From an uncultured Candidatus Saccharibacteria bacterium (lineage in GTDB: Bacteria > Patescibacteriota > Saccharimonadia > Saccharimonadales > Saccharimonadaceae): 64,000 nucleotides of DNA. The translations under genes were made by a program, and so were the position numbers. The stretch lies in the NCBI GenBank assembly GCA_937974295.1, contig CALBWN010000013.1:3654-67653 (forward strand). The letters are read 5' to 3'. How positions within the stretch are numbered: position 1 is the first letter of the stretch; every line of letters begins with the position of its first letter. The notes beneath the pieces are model-generated. The model was not told the origin of the DNA, did not search any database, and saw only the letters and a program-made list of their open reading frames with translations. This document shows positions 55,578 through 64,000 of this stretch, piece by piece.

Positions 55578-57047
55578 CTAAGAGCGCCCATTACGCTCAG
55601 ACACCTCTCGGCACTCCTGCCGGAGCCGCTCGAGAGGGGTATAATCATCATGGTACGGCGGCTGGCTAGCGAAGGGGGCTGGCTGATGAGAAGCGTCGCC
55701 ACCGTACGTCGCCACGACATTAGTGTAATCCCAGCCATCTGCCCGCTCATAGCGGAAGCTCCCCTGCCCCAATAGCGCAGCATACGGCGCATCCTGGGCA
55801 GCAAATAGTGGCTGGCAGGCTGGCTGGCGGCTGGCAATCATATTGACCACCACACGGGCGTGCGGGCGGAGGTGCCGTTTGAGTGCAGTGGCATACTCCT
55901 GCGTCACGAGCGAGGTGGGTACATCGCCATCGTTATAGACATCGACGAGGACGATATCGTACTGCTCGGTGCTACGCTCGAGAAAGACGCGCGCATCTTG
56001 GAAGATCGGCCGCACATTGACTGGGTCGCGATAATAAAAATACTGGCGGGCAATTGGCAAGAGCTCGGGGTCGATCTCTACCACATCGATCTGACTCTGC
56101 GGGTAGCGCTGAGCAAGGAGGCGCGGCACCGTAAAGGTCCCACCGCCCAGCACCAAAATGCGCTGGCGCTGCGGGGCCTGCTCCACCGCCTGCATCATCT
56201 GGCGCGTATACCAAAATGGCAGCTGCTGAGGCTGCTCAACCACCACACCAGACTGCACACCGGTCGGCCCACTGGCAATCCCCCGGATGATGGCACCATC
56301 CTGCCGATGCCATTGCTGGAGTGTGTAGTGCGCCGCGGCGGTATCGATCGTCTGCGCAGCCTGAGCCCGCACCACTGGCGCAACGCGATAACCCAGCGCC
56401 AAGCCCACGCACAGCACACTCACCACCAGGCGCCACTGCCAGCGCTGGCCTGGCACCACCAGCCAGCTGGCCAGCACAAGTAGACTAATAAGCACCACTA
56501 GCACGTCGTGAATCCCCAGCCAACCAAACAGGAAAAACCCCGCCGCAAAGGTACCGACGATCCCACCAATCGAATTCACCGCACTGAGTGACGCCACCGA
56601 CCGCCCCGTTCGCGCTAGCGTGTCTGTCTGCCGCTCCACCAGGTAGGGACTCACTGCTCCCAGCACCAGGCTGGTCGGAGCAAAAAGTAGGCTTGCCGCC
56701 ACCGTAGCTTGCAGGCGGATATCGATTGGCAATTGCGCCACCCACCGCAGTATATCGTGGTATTGGCACAGCATTGTCAATACCAGCAGCGCCGCACCAA
56801 GTAGCAGCCAGGCCACATCGCCATCGCGCGAGCGTGCATCGGCCAGCACACCACCCAGCCAGTAGCCCAGGCTCATTGCCGCAATAATGACGCCAATAAT
56901 ACTCGCCCACACATAGGTCGACGCCCCTACCACTGGCGACATCACCCGCGCCGCCACCAGCTCAAACACCATCACACAAAACCCCGCCACAAATGCAATC
57001 ACCAAGCGCCGATACGGCAGCGGCATTATCAGTCGTTTCAGTTTCAT
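55578..57047 (-). CDS. Fused MFS-type membrane / spermidine-synthase-like protein
   Basis: 489 residues. N-terminal half (about 10-225) with seven or eight hydrophobic helices (FVAGFCVMVFELVAARV, VWASIIGVIIAAMSLGYWLGG). The C-terminal half (about 290-460) is a Rossmann methyltransferase-like domain with RILVLGGGTFTVPRLLA, a nucleotide-ribose acidic residue in DVVEIDPE and a DVYNDG turn where spermidine synthases have the catalytic Asp. Such fusions are common, but polyamine synthesis is not proven for most. Start 6 nt after TGC-TACAAT; divergent from the ABC exporter operon. Confidence 0.85.
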   Translation of the reverse strand: MKLKRLIMPLPYRRLVIAFVAGFCVMVFELVAARVMSPVVGASTYVWASIIGVIIAAMSLGYWLGGVLADARSRDGDVAWLLLGAALLVLTMLCQYHDILRWVAQLPIDIRLQATVAASLLFAPTSLVLGAVSPYLVERQTDTLARTGRSVASLSAVNSIGGIVGTFAAGFFLFGWLGIHDVLVVLISLLVLASWLVVPGQRWQWRLVVSVLCVGLALGYRVAPVVRAQAAQTIDTAAAHYTLQQWHRQDGAIIRGIASGPTGVQSGVVVEQPQQLPFWYTRQMMQAVEQAPQRQRILVLGGGTFTVPRLLAQRYPQSQIDVVEIDPELLPIARQYFYYRDPVNVRPIFQDARVFLERSTEQYDIVLVDVYNDGDVPTSLVTQEYATALKRHLRPHARVVVNMIASRQPACQPLFAAQDAPYAALLGQGSFRYERADGWDYTNVVATYGGDASHQPAPFASQPPYHDDYTPLERLRQECREVSERNGRS

Positions 57048-57053
57048 AGGAGT

Positions 57054-57062
57054 ATTGTAGCA
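57054..57062 (-). promoter_or_regulatory. Leaderless promoter of the MFS-spermidine synthase gene
   Basis: TGC-TACAAT, 6 nt to the ATG at 57047; -35 weak. Confidence 0.6.
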
Positions 57063-57103
57063 TGGCTGGCAATCTATGTTTTTTGGATATTATATCGCTG
57101 CTC

Positions 57104-57131
57104 TTTACATCGCACCTCGATATGATATGAT
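57104..57131 (+). promoter_or_regulatory. Leaderless promoter of the natAB-type operon
   Basis: TTTACA (57104-57109), 16 nt, TATGAT (57126-57131) with TGA; 6 nt to the ATG at 57138. Confidence 0.65.
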
Positions 57132-57137
57132 AGTGTT

Positions 57138-57881
57138 ATGGAAGCAACAGATTCTATCATCACCGTCAGCCATTTTTCGATGAAATTTGGCAAGACCAGC
57201 GTCATCGACGACCTCAGCTTTGAGGTCAAGCGCGGCGAGACGTTTGGGTTTTTGGGGAGCAACGGCTCGGGCAAAACCACCACGATCCGCTCACTCCTCG
57301 GCATTTATCAACCAACTGGTGGCAAGCTACTCATCGATGGCACACCATACTCTGTCTCGGGCGATGTCAAGCTTGGCTATCTGCCAGAGGAGCGCGGCCT
57401 CTACAAGAAGGAGAGTGTCATCGACACGATGGTCTACTTTGGCCAGCTCAAGGGCCTGAGCCGCAGCGAAGCACGCAGCAAGTCGCTCGCCTTCCTCGAG
57501 CGGGTTGGCCTAGCGGACAAAGCCAAGACTCGCCTGGATAAGCTCAGTGGTGGCCAGCAGCAAAAGGTTCAGCTCGGTATTACCATCATCAACGACCCAG
57601 AGCTCATCATTCTCGACGAACCCACCAAGGGCTTCGACCCCGTCAACCGGCGCTTGCTCATGGAGATCATTGAGGAGCACCAAGCCAAGGGCGCTACAGT
57701 GGTGATGATCACCCACCAGATGGACGAAGTCGAGCGCCTGTGCGACCGCGTCCTCCTGCTCAAAGATGGCGTGGCTCATGCCTATGGCACAGTAGCCGAG
57801 GTGCGCGCGCAGTTTGGTGGCCAGTCGCTCGACGATATCTTCATCCAGGTCTATAGCCAGCCCAGCAAGGAGGACAACTAA
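57138..57881 (+). CDS. ABC transporter ATP-binding protein (NatA-like)
   Basis: 247 residues. Walker A GSNGSGKTT (about 40-48), Q-loop LGYLPEERGLY, signature LSGGQQQK, Walker B LIILDEPTKGFDP, H-loop MITHQMDE. The PEERGLY Q-loop is the form seen in Na+-efflux NatA and related exporters. C-terminal extension after 215 is short. Start follows an extended -10 by 6 nt; its stop is 1 nt before the permease start, with AAGGAGG inside its last codons. Confidence 0.93.
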   Translation: MEATDSIITVSHFSMKFGKTSVIDDLSFEVKRGETFGFLGSNGSGKTTTIRSLLGIYQPTGGKLLIDGTPYSVSGDVKLGYLPEERGLYKKESVIDTMVYFGQLKGLSRSEARSKSLAFLERVGLADKAKTRLDKLSGGQQQKVQLGITIINDPELIILDEPTKGFDPVNRRLLMEIIEEHQAKGATVVMITHQMDEVERLCDRVLLLKDGVAHAYGTVAEVRAQFGGQSLDDIFIQVYSQPSKEDN

Positions 57882-57882
57882 C

Positions 57883-59097
57883 ATGCATAACTTATCTACC
57901 GTCATCCGCTTCGAGATCACCCGTTCGCTCAAGAAGAAGTCGTTTTGGCTTGCGGCAATCAGCTTCCCGCTGGTGTTTGCCGTACTCTTTGGCGTCATCT
58001 TCCTCTCCAACAAAGCCTCGGAGGATGCTGCCAAGAACCTCGAGAAACAATCCTTTAGCTTTGCCGTCACAGATGAGTCGAAGCTCGTCAAGCCAGAGCT
58101 GCTTGCCGCTACCAAAGCCCAGCCTGTCGCTGCCACGGACAAAGACGCTACCATCAAGCGGGTCCAAGAAGGCAAGCTTGATGCCTACATCTACTACCCC
58201 AAAGACATCGCTAAGGAACGGGTGGAAGTCTATGGCAAAGACGTTGGGCTCTTCGACAACGGCCGCTACAGCGGCATTGCCACCAGCCTGCTCTCAAACT
58301 CTGTCCAATCAGAGGTCAGCCCAGCAGTGCGCATGGTCATCCAAGACAAAATTAACACCAAGAACACCGTCTACAAAAATGGCAAAGAATACAACGCCAT
58401 CAACGAGATGATCCTGCCTGGGCTCTTCTTGGTGCTGTTCTACTTCCTCATTAGCTTCTTTGGCAACCAAATGCTCACCAGCACAACGGAGGAGAAGGAA
58501 AACCGCGTCATCGAGATGATCCTCACCACAGTGCACGCTCGCACACTCATCATTGGCAAGATTATTTCGCTCATCGTCCTGGCGTTTATTCAGGGGTTGC
58601 TCGTTATTTTGCCGGTGCTTGTCGCCTATCTCTTCTTCAAAGATCAGCTGCAACTGCCCGATGTCGACCTCTCACACATTGCGGTTGACCCTGTGCGGAT
58701 TGGGATTGGCTTCCTTGCCTTTAGCGCAAGCTTCCTCTTCTTTACCGGTATGTTGGTGGCCATTGGCGCCGCTGTGCCCACCGCCAAGGAAGCGGGCAGC
58801 TTCTTTGCCACCATCATGATCCTGCTCTTTGCGCCGCTCTATGCTGCTGCCATGCTCGTCTCCACACCAGACGCATTGCCAAGCAAGATCATCACCTACT
58901 TCCCGCTTACCTCGCCTATCCCACTCATGCTGCGCAATGCGATTGGTAACCTCAGCACCATGGATGCCGCCATCAGCATTAGCATCTTGACCGTCTGTGC
59001 CGTCATCGCCATCATGATGGGCGTGCGCCTCTTCCGCTTTGGTGCACTCGAGTACAGCCGCAAACTCAGCCTGCGCGAGATCTTTACCCGCAAGTAG
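57883..59097 (+). CDS. ABC-2 type permease (NatB-like)
   Basis: 404 residues. First helix at about 18-40 (KKSFWLAAISFPLVFAVLFGVIFL), large outer domain (about 45-165), then five or six helices from about 180 (MILPGLFLVLFYFLISFFGNQML ... AISISILTVCAVIAIMMGV). The motif TTEEKENRVIEMILTT after helix 2 is characteristic of NatB/ABC-2 exporters. Partner of the ATPase just upstream. Exported compound unknown. Confidence 0.92.
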   Translation: MHNLSTVIRFEITRSLKKKSFWLAAISFPLVFAVLFGVIFLSNKASEDAAKNLEKQSFSFAVTDESKLVKPELLAATKAQPVAATDKDATIKRVQEGKLDAYIYYPKDIAKERVEVYGKDVGLFDNGRYSGIATSLLSNSVQSEVSPAVRMVIQDKINTKNTVYKNGKEYNAINEMILPGLFLVLFYFLISFFGNQMLTSTTEEKENRVIEMILTTVHARTLIIGKIISLIVLAFIQGLLVILPVLVAYLFFKDQLQLPDVDLSHIAVDPVRIGIGFLAFSASFLFFTGMLVAIGAAVPTAKEAGSFFATIMILLFAPLYAAAMLVSTPDALPSKIITYFPLTSPIPLMLRNAIGNLSTMDAAISISILTVCAVIAIMMGVRLFRFGALEYSRKLSLREIFTRK

Positions 59098-59160
59098 CAG
59101 CACAGCGTGCTAGTCTATTACAGCAAAAAACTGGCACATTACCTCTGTTTCGTGCCTCAT

Positions 59161-59186
59161 AACCCACCGCTTGGCCGGTGGGTTTT
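59161..59186 (+). terminator. Terminator of the natAB-type operon
   Basis: Stem AACCCACCG / CGGTGGGTT followed by TT, 64 nt after the permease stop. Confidence 0.7.
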
Positions 59187-59288
59187 GGGTGTGGAGGATA
59201 AGAGTATTAGATTCTGTGTTGACCCCACTACACTTCACCCAGACGAAAATTATGAGAGTGATAGTTAGAGGCCGCAGATCTTATTAGC

Positions 59289-59318
59289 TTGACAAACTAT
59301 GTCATTAGTTTGTATGAT
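59289..59318 (+). promoter_or_regulatory. Promoter of the gene at 59371
   Basis: TTGACA (59289-59294), 18 nt, TATGAT (59313-59318); predicted start near 59325, which excludes the in-frame ATG at 59299. Confidence 0.7.
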
Positions 59319-59370
59319 TAAACTATCGTTCACAATAATTTCTGACAAACACAAGGAATCGATCTCGGTC

Positions 59371-60009
59371 ATGAGAAACCAACCACCCGCCATACTGCCA
59401 AAGCCACCAACCAAGCTTGCAACTGAGCTGCCGCCCTTTATAGCATCACGTCTTGACTCTACCTATAGCAAAAGTAACCCAACAGCAGTCTTCCCTACTC
59501 CAGCAATGACTGAATCTTACCCACAGACGCCAGCCGAGCTATCGACCAGTGGCTCTAGCCCAGATGAAGCAGCTATGGATGAGGCAACTCAAAGGGCAAT
59601 CCTTGGGGCTCGTGCCGAGCATTTCGAGCAGAGAAGCCACCAATTGTCACGACTTGATGTTGTCTGCGAAATGGGTGGCATGGCATTGATACTGGGTGGG
59701 GCTGCATCACTCGCTGCCTCATATATGGGCTGCTTGGTAATTTGCGAATATCCGGGTGACATCGACCACCTTACTCCTCCAAAAGTCTTCATCGAAACAA
59801 CCGATGACACTGCCGTCGTTGACCCCTCAGACGTAGCTGGTCTGGGCGCACAGCCATCGCGCGAAGAGAGGCTTGCAACCCAGCAAAGCAACGCAGCAAA
59901 AGTAATAGCAGCTGGCTTTGGGGGAGTTGTTGCGGCAGCACCACTGGCAGGCCGACTGTCTCGAAGATCGTACAAAAAAGCAGTGGCAGAAGCAGACGCT
60001 GCGCGCTAG
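59371..60009 (+). CDS. Two-helix membrane protein, hypothetical
   Basis: 212 residues, not recognised. Start at ATG 59371 with AAGGAA upstream and downstream of the promoter. Pro/Ser/Thr-rich head (about 1-65), a charged helix (about 68-95, TQRAILGARAEHFEQRSHQL), one hydrophobic segment (about 102-125), an acidic Thr-rich loop (about 128-160), a second hydrophobic stretch (about 175-195) and a basic end. Convergent with the VirB6-like gene and possibly part of the secretion locus. Confidence 0.65.
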   Translation: MRNQPPAILPKPPTKLATELPPFIASRLDSTYSKSNPTAVFPTPAMTESYPQTPAELSTSGSSPDEAAMDEATQRAILGARAEHFEQRSHQLSRLDVVCEMGGMALILGGAASLAASYMGCLVICEYPGDIDHLTPPKVFIETTDDTAVVDPSDVAGLGAQPSREERLATQQSNAAKVIAAGFGGVVAAAPLAGRLSRRSYKKAVAEADAAR

Positions 60010-60031
60010 TATTCCTCTGCTATTTATTATA

Positions 60032-63001
60032 CTACTCCTGTGGCCGCTCCGCATACCGCTCATACACAGCGCGGTTAGCGGCATTGGTGTTGCGGCGGAG
60101 CTCTGGAGTGTTGAGAATGCGGTAAGCATCGTGACGAAGGGCTTGGTGACGCTCAGCATAAGCTTGATCGAAAGTCGGCTCGATGGCAGCCCGTTTCTCA
60201 GGCGAGAGAGTGCGAAGATACGAGTCTTTGATCTGCTGGTAGTCGGGCAAGTCGGGGATACTATAGATCAGCTCTAGTGCGCCATCATTTGCCCCTGCGA
60301 AGTTCTCTGCCTTGAGCCGTCCCTCAAAGACCTGACGCAGTGAGTGCATCTTCTCAGCAGCCGCACCGTTGTATTCGCCGCGCAAGATTGCATCGTACGT
60401 CGCGTCATTCACGAATGGCACCGCACTTGCCACCCCAGAGGCCACCGCCTCAGCCGAGACAGTCGCGCGAGCATCGTAGTTGTACCCCTGACGCACCTGC
60501 ACCGTGCCATCGTCTGCCACATATTCGATCTCGCGGCCGGTCTCGCGGATGATCTCGCGCTTTTGGCCAGCCGAGCCAGCTCGGAATTGGTGCTCGATAG
60601 CCGCCTCCTTCACATATTCATTATCAGCCCGGAACGTGTGCTGGTTGCCACTAGCATCGGTGAGGGTAATGGCAGTGTCGCCAGTGGCGGCCATAGCTTG
60701 CCATTGGCTGCTATTGAGCTTGAAGTGGCGCATCAGCTGGTCTTCCGCCGCAACATGCTCACCAAATTCCTTGCGCAGCCGCGCCGTCTGGCCTGCCACC
60801 ATCAAGTTCTTGTGCCCCACCCCTGTGGCGTAGTCTTGCAGCGTCTGGCCATCGACCATCCGGCGATGCAGCGCAACGCCATCGCCATCACGCAGCACCA
60901 CACCATCGGCATTGGCCACTGCCCCATCAGCCAAAAGCTCACGGTCGATCTTCGCCCGCACTTCGCGCTGCGCCATCGCACTGCGGATCTCCGTTAGCGC
61001 ACCCACCTCGGCCGCTGCATAAGCGCGCCGCCCCAGACCATGGCTCAGGCCAGCCGGCGTCTCACCGCCAAGCTTCAGTTCATCATAGAGTGCGTCGAGC
61101 TTGTGGGCAGCATTTTTAGCTTCATCGGTGGTGAGCTGGGTGTTGAGTGCCCGCTGCTTGAGCTCATCATCGTGCAAGAGGCGTGCATTCCAGGCTCGGT
61201 CGCGCCGCGCTGCTCCCTCCTTACCACGCAGGTCGGTGTAGCGGTTATATTCATCGTTGCTCCGCCCTACCGCCGATAAGTCGGCCATTGTTTCAAAGCG
61301 CTTAGTGTAAGCATCGGTTCGCTGTTGGATGGCGCGTTTCTTCAGGGCCCTCCGCCGCGCCGCATTACCCAGCCAGTTGCGTTGCGCATCGCCAGCAAGC
61401 ACGCGCGACTTGCGCAGGTCTGCCCGCTGCTGTGCCCAGGTCCGCGTCCGGTCAACAATACCACGCCGCGGATCATTCATAATCGCGCCCAGTCGCCCTA
61501 GCAGCGAGCCGCTCATCCGCACCACAAAGGGTGTCAATACCAGTGGCACCACCTGCACTGCCAGGCCAAGGATGATCAGGTTGAGGTTATTCGCATCCTT
61601 GCCATTGGTCAAGATAGCCACTCCTGCCAGGCGCGACCCACCAAACAATATCGACATGAGTGGAAACATCAGCATCATCGTCATAAAGAGATCCTTCCAC
61701 TTATCAAAATACTTCTCTGTACTAGGCAGCACATGTAACAAGAAGGCAAAGGGCGAAACAATAACAAGAATGGTAATGAGTGCCTGGCGCGCCGCAATAA
61801 TCACTGCAGCGATGATAACCGCCAGCAGCACACCCACCAGCAGCGGGATGGCCATCGCCAGCGCCCCATCCGTCGCACCCACCAGCGCGCTCACTCCCAC
61901 CACCGCACCCACCGCGCTAGCGCTGCCCGTCAGCAGAGCACTCATGACATTAGGCCACGTGATTTTATTAAGCGTGTTATAATCCGCCCCATTGACCGTC
62001 GAGGCAATATTGACAAACAGCTGCTGCAGCTGAAAACCCAGTATGTTCGAAATATCAATCGCTGCCGCACACAGCCAAAACGACATATTAACGACGATGA
62101 TCGACACAACAAGGCGCGGAAACATCTTCTTGATGCCATAATTGCTAATACCAACACTGGTAACTTGCGAATAAATCACGATGAGTGAGACGATGATGAA
62201 GGCGATGTTGGCTAAGTCGCGCATGATCGCCCAAAAGCGAAAGAGTGTGCCATCGCCACTGGATTGCAGCGGCTGCACCGCCAAATACTGCGCCACCTGC
62301 TGGTACAGCTGGTCGGTAATCCACGCCATGAAGTTACTCACCGGGCAGACAATCCAGCCAATGCTTCCCAGCGCTGTGCCACTACAACTGGTCGTGGCAT
62401 CATCATCTTTATCTGCTTGCTCGGCGGGTTTGTCTTGGGGTTGGTTATTGTTATTATTTGCCGCTTGGCCGTTATTCCCACCATTTTGGCCGTTGGCGTT
62501 GTTCTGATTATTACCAGCGTTTTGCCCAGCTTGACCACCGTTATTTTGGTTATTCTGGTTGTTTTGGCCACCATTATTTTGCGGCGTGGCCTCCTGCTGC
62601 CCCGAGACAGAGATAGCGATAGCATCATCCATCTTGTTGTACGTATCTGGCTCAACAAAGATATATTCCACATACGTTGCTTCCTTGGCACGTAGTGGGT
62701 CGCTACCAGCCGGGAAGATGATGGTCTGGCGCCGATTGGTCGTCGGCTCATATTCATAGAAGTGCACACCAGCAGGTAAACCACGAGCGGTTAGATCTTT
62801 GTCGCTAGCCCGATGCGGCTTGAAGGTATTATGACGAAAGACGAGGTTCTCGCCCTGGCGCTGCGCTGTCTCAGCAGCATACACTGGCGTAGGAGTAGCG
62901 AGTGCGAGCCCGAACAGTGCCGCCACCAGTAGTGCCAGCCACCCCATATATTGCCGCAGACAACCCCTCGCCCGCGCAACCACTCGCCACGCTCTGTTCA
63001 T
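60032..63001 (-). CDS. VirB6/TrbL-like multi-pass protein with Asn/Gln-rich linker
   Basis: 989 residues. Signal/anchor (about 15-45, ending in VYA), a small beta-rich outer domain (about 50-135), then an Asn/Gln/Gly low-complexity linker (about 140-188). After it come six to eight membrane helices (about 270-515) with the TrbL/VirB6-like alternation of long hydrophobic spans and short loops. The last part (about 520-989) is charged and helical, with no similarity I recognise; it could be a cytoplasmic docking or effector region. Start at ATG 63001, 10 nt after the -10 box. Divergent from the VirB2-like pilin gene, so probably the inner-membrane core of a type IV secretion-like machine. Confidence 0.75.
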   Translation of the reverse strand: MNRAWRVVARARGCLRQYMGWLALLVAALFGLALATPTPVYAAETAQRQGENLVFRHNTFKPHRASDKDLTARGLPAGVHFYEYEPTTNRRQTIIFPAGSDPLRAKEATYVEYIFVEPDTYNKMDDAIAISVSGQQEATPQNNGGQNNQNNQNNGGQAGQNAGNNQNNANGQNGGNNGQAANNNNNQPQDKPAEQADKDDDATTSCSGTALGSIGWIVCPVSNFMAWITDQLYQQVAQYLAVQPLQSSGDGTLFRFWAIMRDLANIAFIIVSLIVIYSQVTSVGISNYGIKKMFPRLVVSIIVVNMSFWLCAAAIDISNILGFQLQQLFVNIASTVNGADYNTLNKITWPNVMSALLTGSASAVGAVVGVSALVGATDGALAMAIPLLVGVLLAVIIAAVIIAARQALITILVIVSPFAFLLHVLPSTEKYFDKWKDLFMTMMLMFPLMSILFGGSRLAGVAILTNGKDANNLNLIILGLAVQVVPLVLTPFVVRMSGSLLGRLGAIMNDPRRGIVDRTRTWAQQRADLRKSRVLAGDAQRNWLGNAARRRALKKRAIQQRTDAYTKRFETMADLSAVGRSNDEYNRYTDLRGKEGAARRDRAWNARLLHDDELKQRALNTQLTTDEAKNAAHKLDALYDELKLGGETPAGLSHGLGRRAYAAAEVGALTEIRSAMAQREVRAKIDRELLADGAVANADGVVLRDGDGVALHRRMVDGQTLQDYATGVGHKNLMVAGQTARLRKEFGEHVAAEDQLMRHFKLNSSQWQAMAATGDTAITLTDASGNQHTFRADNEYVKEAAIEHQFRAGSAGQKREIIRETGREIEYVADDGTVQVRQGYNYDARATVSAEAVASGVASAVPFVNDATYDAILRGEYNGAAAEKMHSLRQVFEGRLKAENFAGANDGALELIYSIPDLPDYQQIKDSYLRTLSPEKRAAIEPTFDQAYAERHQALRHDAYRILNTPELRRNTNAANRAVYERYAERPQE
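62425..62590 (-). repeat. Coding low-complexity Asn/Gln/Gly tract
   Basis: Repetitive codons for N, Q and G inside the VirB6-like gene give a tract of about 50 residues, likely a flexible extracytoplasmic linker. Prone to length variation. Confidence 0.7.
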
Positions 63002-63011
63002 GTCTTGTTCG

Positions 63012-63040
63012 ACATTAGCATAATATCGCACAGTGGTCAA
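63012..63040 (-). promoter_or_regulatory. Promoter of the VirB6-like gene
   Basis: TTGACC (63035-63040), 17 nt, TAATGT (63012-63017) with TGC; leader of about 3 nt. Confidence 0.6.
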
Positions 63041-63299
63041 GTTTTTGCTGCCTGCATATCAAACCGTATCTACTCCGCACCCCCTCTGGCGTTATACGGG
63101 CTACTATTGGCGGATGGCCACACCCCTCCCCTGCGCAGAGCTAAAATAACATCACTATTTATCTCATTTCTCACAAAGCAACCCAAGCAAAAGCGAACTA
63201 ACCCAGAAAATATCGACCTTGTAACCCAAATTATGCGCTACGATGCCAATGTCACCATTCAACCCTTCGCTCCTACTCTGTTCGCACCCCACCCCAGTC

Positions 63300-63328
63300 T
63301 TTACAACACCGCCCATATCGTATACACT
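63300..63328 (+). promoter_or_regulatory. Promoter of the pilin-like operon
   Basis: TTTACA (63300-63305), 17 nt, TACACT (63323-63328). The rest of 63041-63299 shows no other clear feature. Confidence 0.5.
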
Positions 63329-63347
63329 ACAGCGTAGGAATAGTATC

Positions 63348-63746
63348 ATGAAATATAAGCGATTGATCTTGGGCTTCGGTGCAATGCTGGCAATTTTTGC
63401 CGGCGGTATTGCCATGCCGGCACAGGTGATGGCGGCAGGCGATGGCTGCGGGATTATTGACTTCACAGGCGTAAGTTGTTCCCAAGAGGCTGACCCAAAA
63501 GATAAGGGAGATGCCAATATCTCTGGTCTACTCATTGGTTTTCTCAGAATCATGAATGTCGGTGTTGGCATCGCAGCAGTTGGCGCGCTTATTTACGCTG
63601 GTATTCTCTACTCAACCGCTAGCGGTGACGCTAATAAAACAGCCCAAGCTAAGACAGTTATCACCAATGTTGTTATAGGTATTTTGGCATATGCAGTTAT
63701 GGGTATTGCGCTTAACTTCCTTGTGCCAGGAGGAATTATCCGATGA
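63348..63746 (+). CDS. VirB2/TrbC-like pilin protein
   Basis: 132 residues. Signal peptide (about 1-30, ending VMAAG). The short outer part has two cysteines (GDGCGIIDFTGVSCSQ), possibly a disulfide. Two membrane helices (about 63-88 and 105-128) carry the small-residue pattern of VirB2/TrbC subunits (GVGIAAVGALIYAGILYSTASGD). AGGAA precedes the ATG. Overlaps the next gene by 4 nt (ATGA). A major pilus or pore subunit of a type IV secretion-like system. Confidence 0.8.
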   Translation: MKYKRLILGFGAMLAIFAGGIAMPAQVMAAGDGCGIIDFTGVSCSQEADPKDKGDANISGLLIGFLRIMNVGVGIAAVGALIYAGILYSTASGDANKTAQAKTVITNVVIGILAYAVMGIALNFLVPGGIIR

Positions 63747-64000
63747 TTCGCCGTCTTGCTGTTTTTGGGCTTGCTGTTGCCACCATACTCTCCTTTGCGT
63801 CTGCTACTCCAGCGCACGCTGCTGCACCCTGTTCACCACCCAACTTCCTTGGTATGCCCGCTTGGTACCGTGGTCTCCAAGACTCGAACGATTGCAGTTC
63901 GATCCAAACGACCGACATCCAGACGATGATCCTCACAATTGCCCTCAATATCCTCCAGGCTGCAATGGTTATCGTTGCCTATGTTGCCGTTGGGTTTATT
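63743..64000 (+). CDS. Secreted/membrane pilin-like protein (partial, right edge)
   Basis: 86 residues visible, cut by the window end. Signal peptide (about 1-26, ATPAHA), a short outer segment with two cysteines (CSPPNF, DCSSIQ) and the start of a membrane helix (about 65 on). The layout parallels the VirB2-like protein just upstream, so it could be a second, minor pilin. Starts within the previous stop codon (ATGA), with AGGAGG before it. Confidence 0.7.
   Translation, partial: MIRRLAVFGLAVATILSFASATPAHAAAPCSPPNFLGMPAWYRGLQDSNDCSSIQTTDIQTMILTIALNILQAAMVIVAYVAVGFI

Noticed and set aside
55412..55837. A minus-strand frame over the end of the spermidine-synthase-like gene
   Set aside because: Overlaps the true gene in another frame and runs through its terminator; no ribosome site.
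1..64000. CRISPR arrays, insertion sequences, prophage, rRNA operon
   Set aside because: No regularly spaced repeats, transposase or integrase motifs, phage structural genes or rRNA-like sequence were seen on either strand.

Overview
The window looks like chromosomal DNA from a streamlined Patescibacteria/CPR bacterium, most likely a Saccharibacteria (TM7) relative. This is inference from gene content: an RNase J with long basic extensions, PNPase, a stand-alone FtsK, a primary sigma factor next to DnaG, oligoribonuclease, a VirB2/VirB6-like secretion locus, many lineage-specific membrane-anchored proteins and almost no biosynthesis. GC content is in the low to mid 50s by eye, and UGA acts as a normal stop. 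I saw no rRNA, no convincing tRNA, no CRISPR array and no transposase.

Layout. 0-5 kb: ftsK N-terminus (cut by the edge), an RmlC-like epimerase, a micro membrane protein, RNase J and a membrane protein split by a frameshift. 5-15 kb: an Rrf2/YhgE pair, a hypothetical protein, a uracil-DNA glycosylase, and a PadR-ABC ATPase-FtsX permease operon. 15-26 kb: PNPase, a surface-anchored spherulin-4-type glycosidase, lineage-specific soluble proteins, rpsO, a mutarotase, truB, a degenerate DHH protein and rpsT. 26-36 kb: holA-mutM-HAD, two more lineage-specific proteins, polA and a surface-anchored GH16 protein. 36-38 kb: a single-domain and a tandem-domain WhiB-like Fe-S regulator. 38-46 kb: a P-loop kinase, P/Q-rich membrane proteins, rpoD-dnaG, yjbR, corA-orn and mscL. 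46-57 kb: argS, pyrG, a class I ribonucleotide reductase (RNR) locus and an MFS-spermidine synthase fusion. 57-64 kb: a NatAB-type ABC exporter and a divergent VirB6/VirB2-like locus.

The strongest unusual signal is the RNR locus (50.2-55.4 kb). NrdA has the three active-site cysteines but no C-terminal cysteine pair. A separate 76-residue protein encoded downstream ends in CEGCQ, the kind of tail NrdA normally carries. Its promoter contains a palindrome close to the NrdR box, and a related palindrome lies at the nrdA promoter. NrdB has Phe at the radical-Tyr position and Glu as first metal ligand, the Mn/Fe class Ic signature. The locus is flanked by copies of a 100-114 bp structured inverted-repeat element.

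A second general feature is promoter architecture. About seventeen genes, including rpsO, polA, dnaG, argS, truB and orn, have an extended -10 box ending only 6-8 nt before the start codon, which implies leaderless mRNAs. Others (rnj, pnp, rpsT, mscL, pyrG, nrdA) have ordinary leaders with Shine-Dalgarno sites. Several regulators (Rrf2, PadR) have palindromes overlapping their own promoters.
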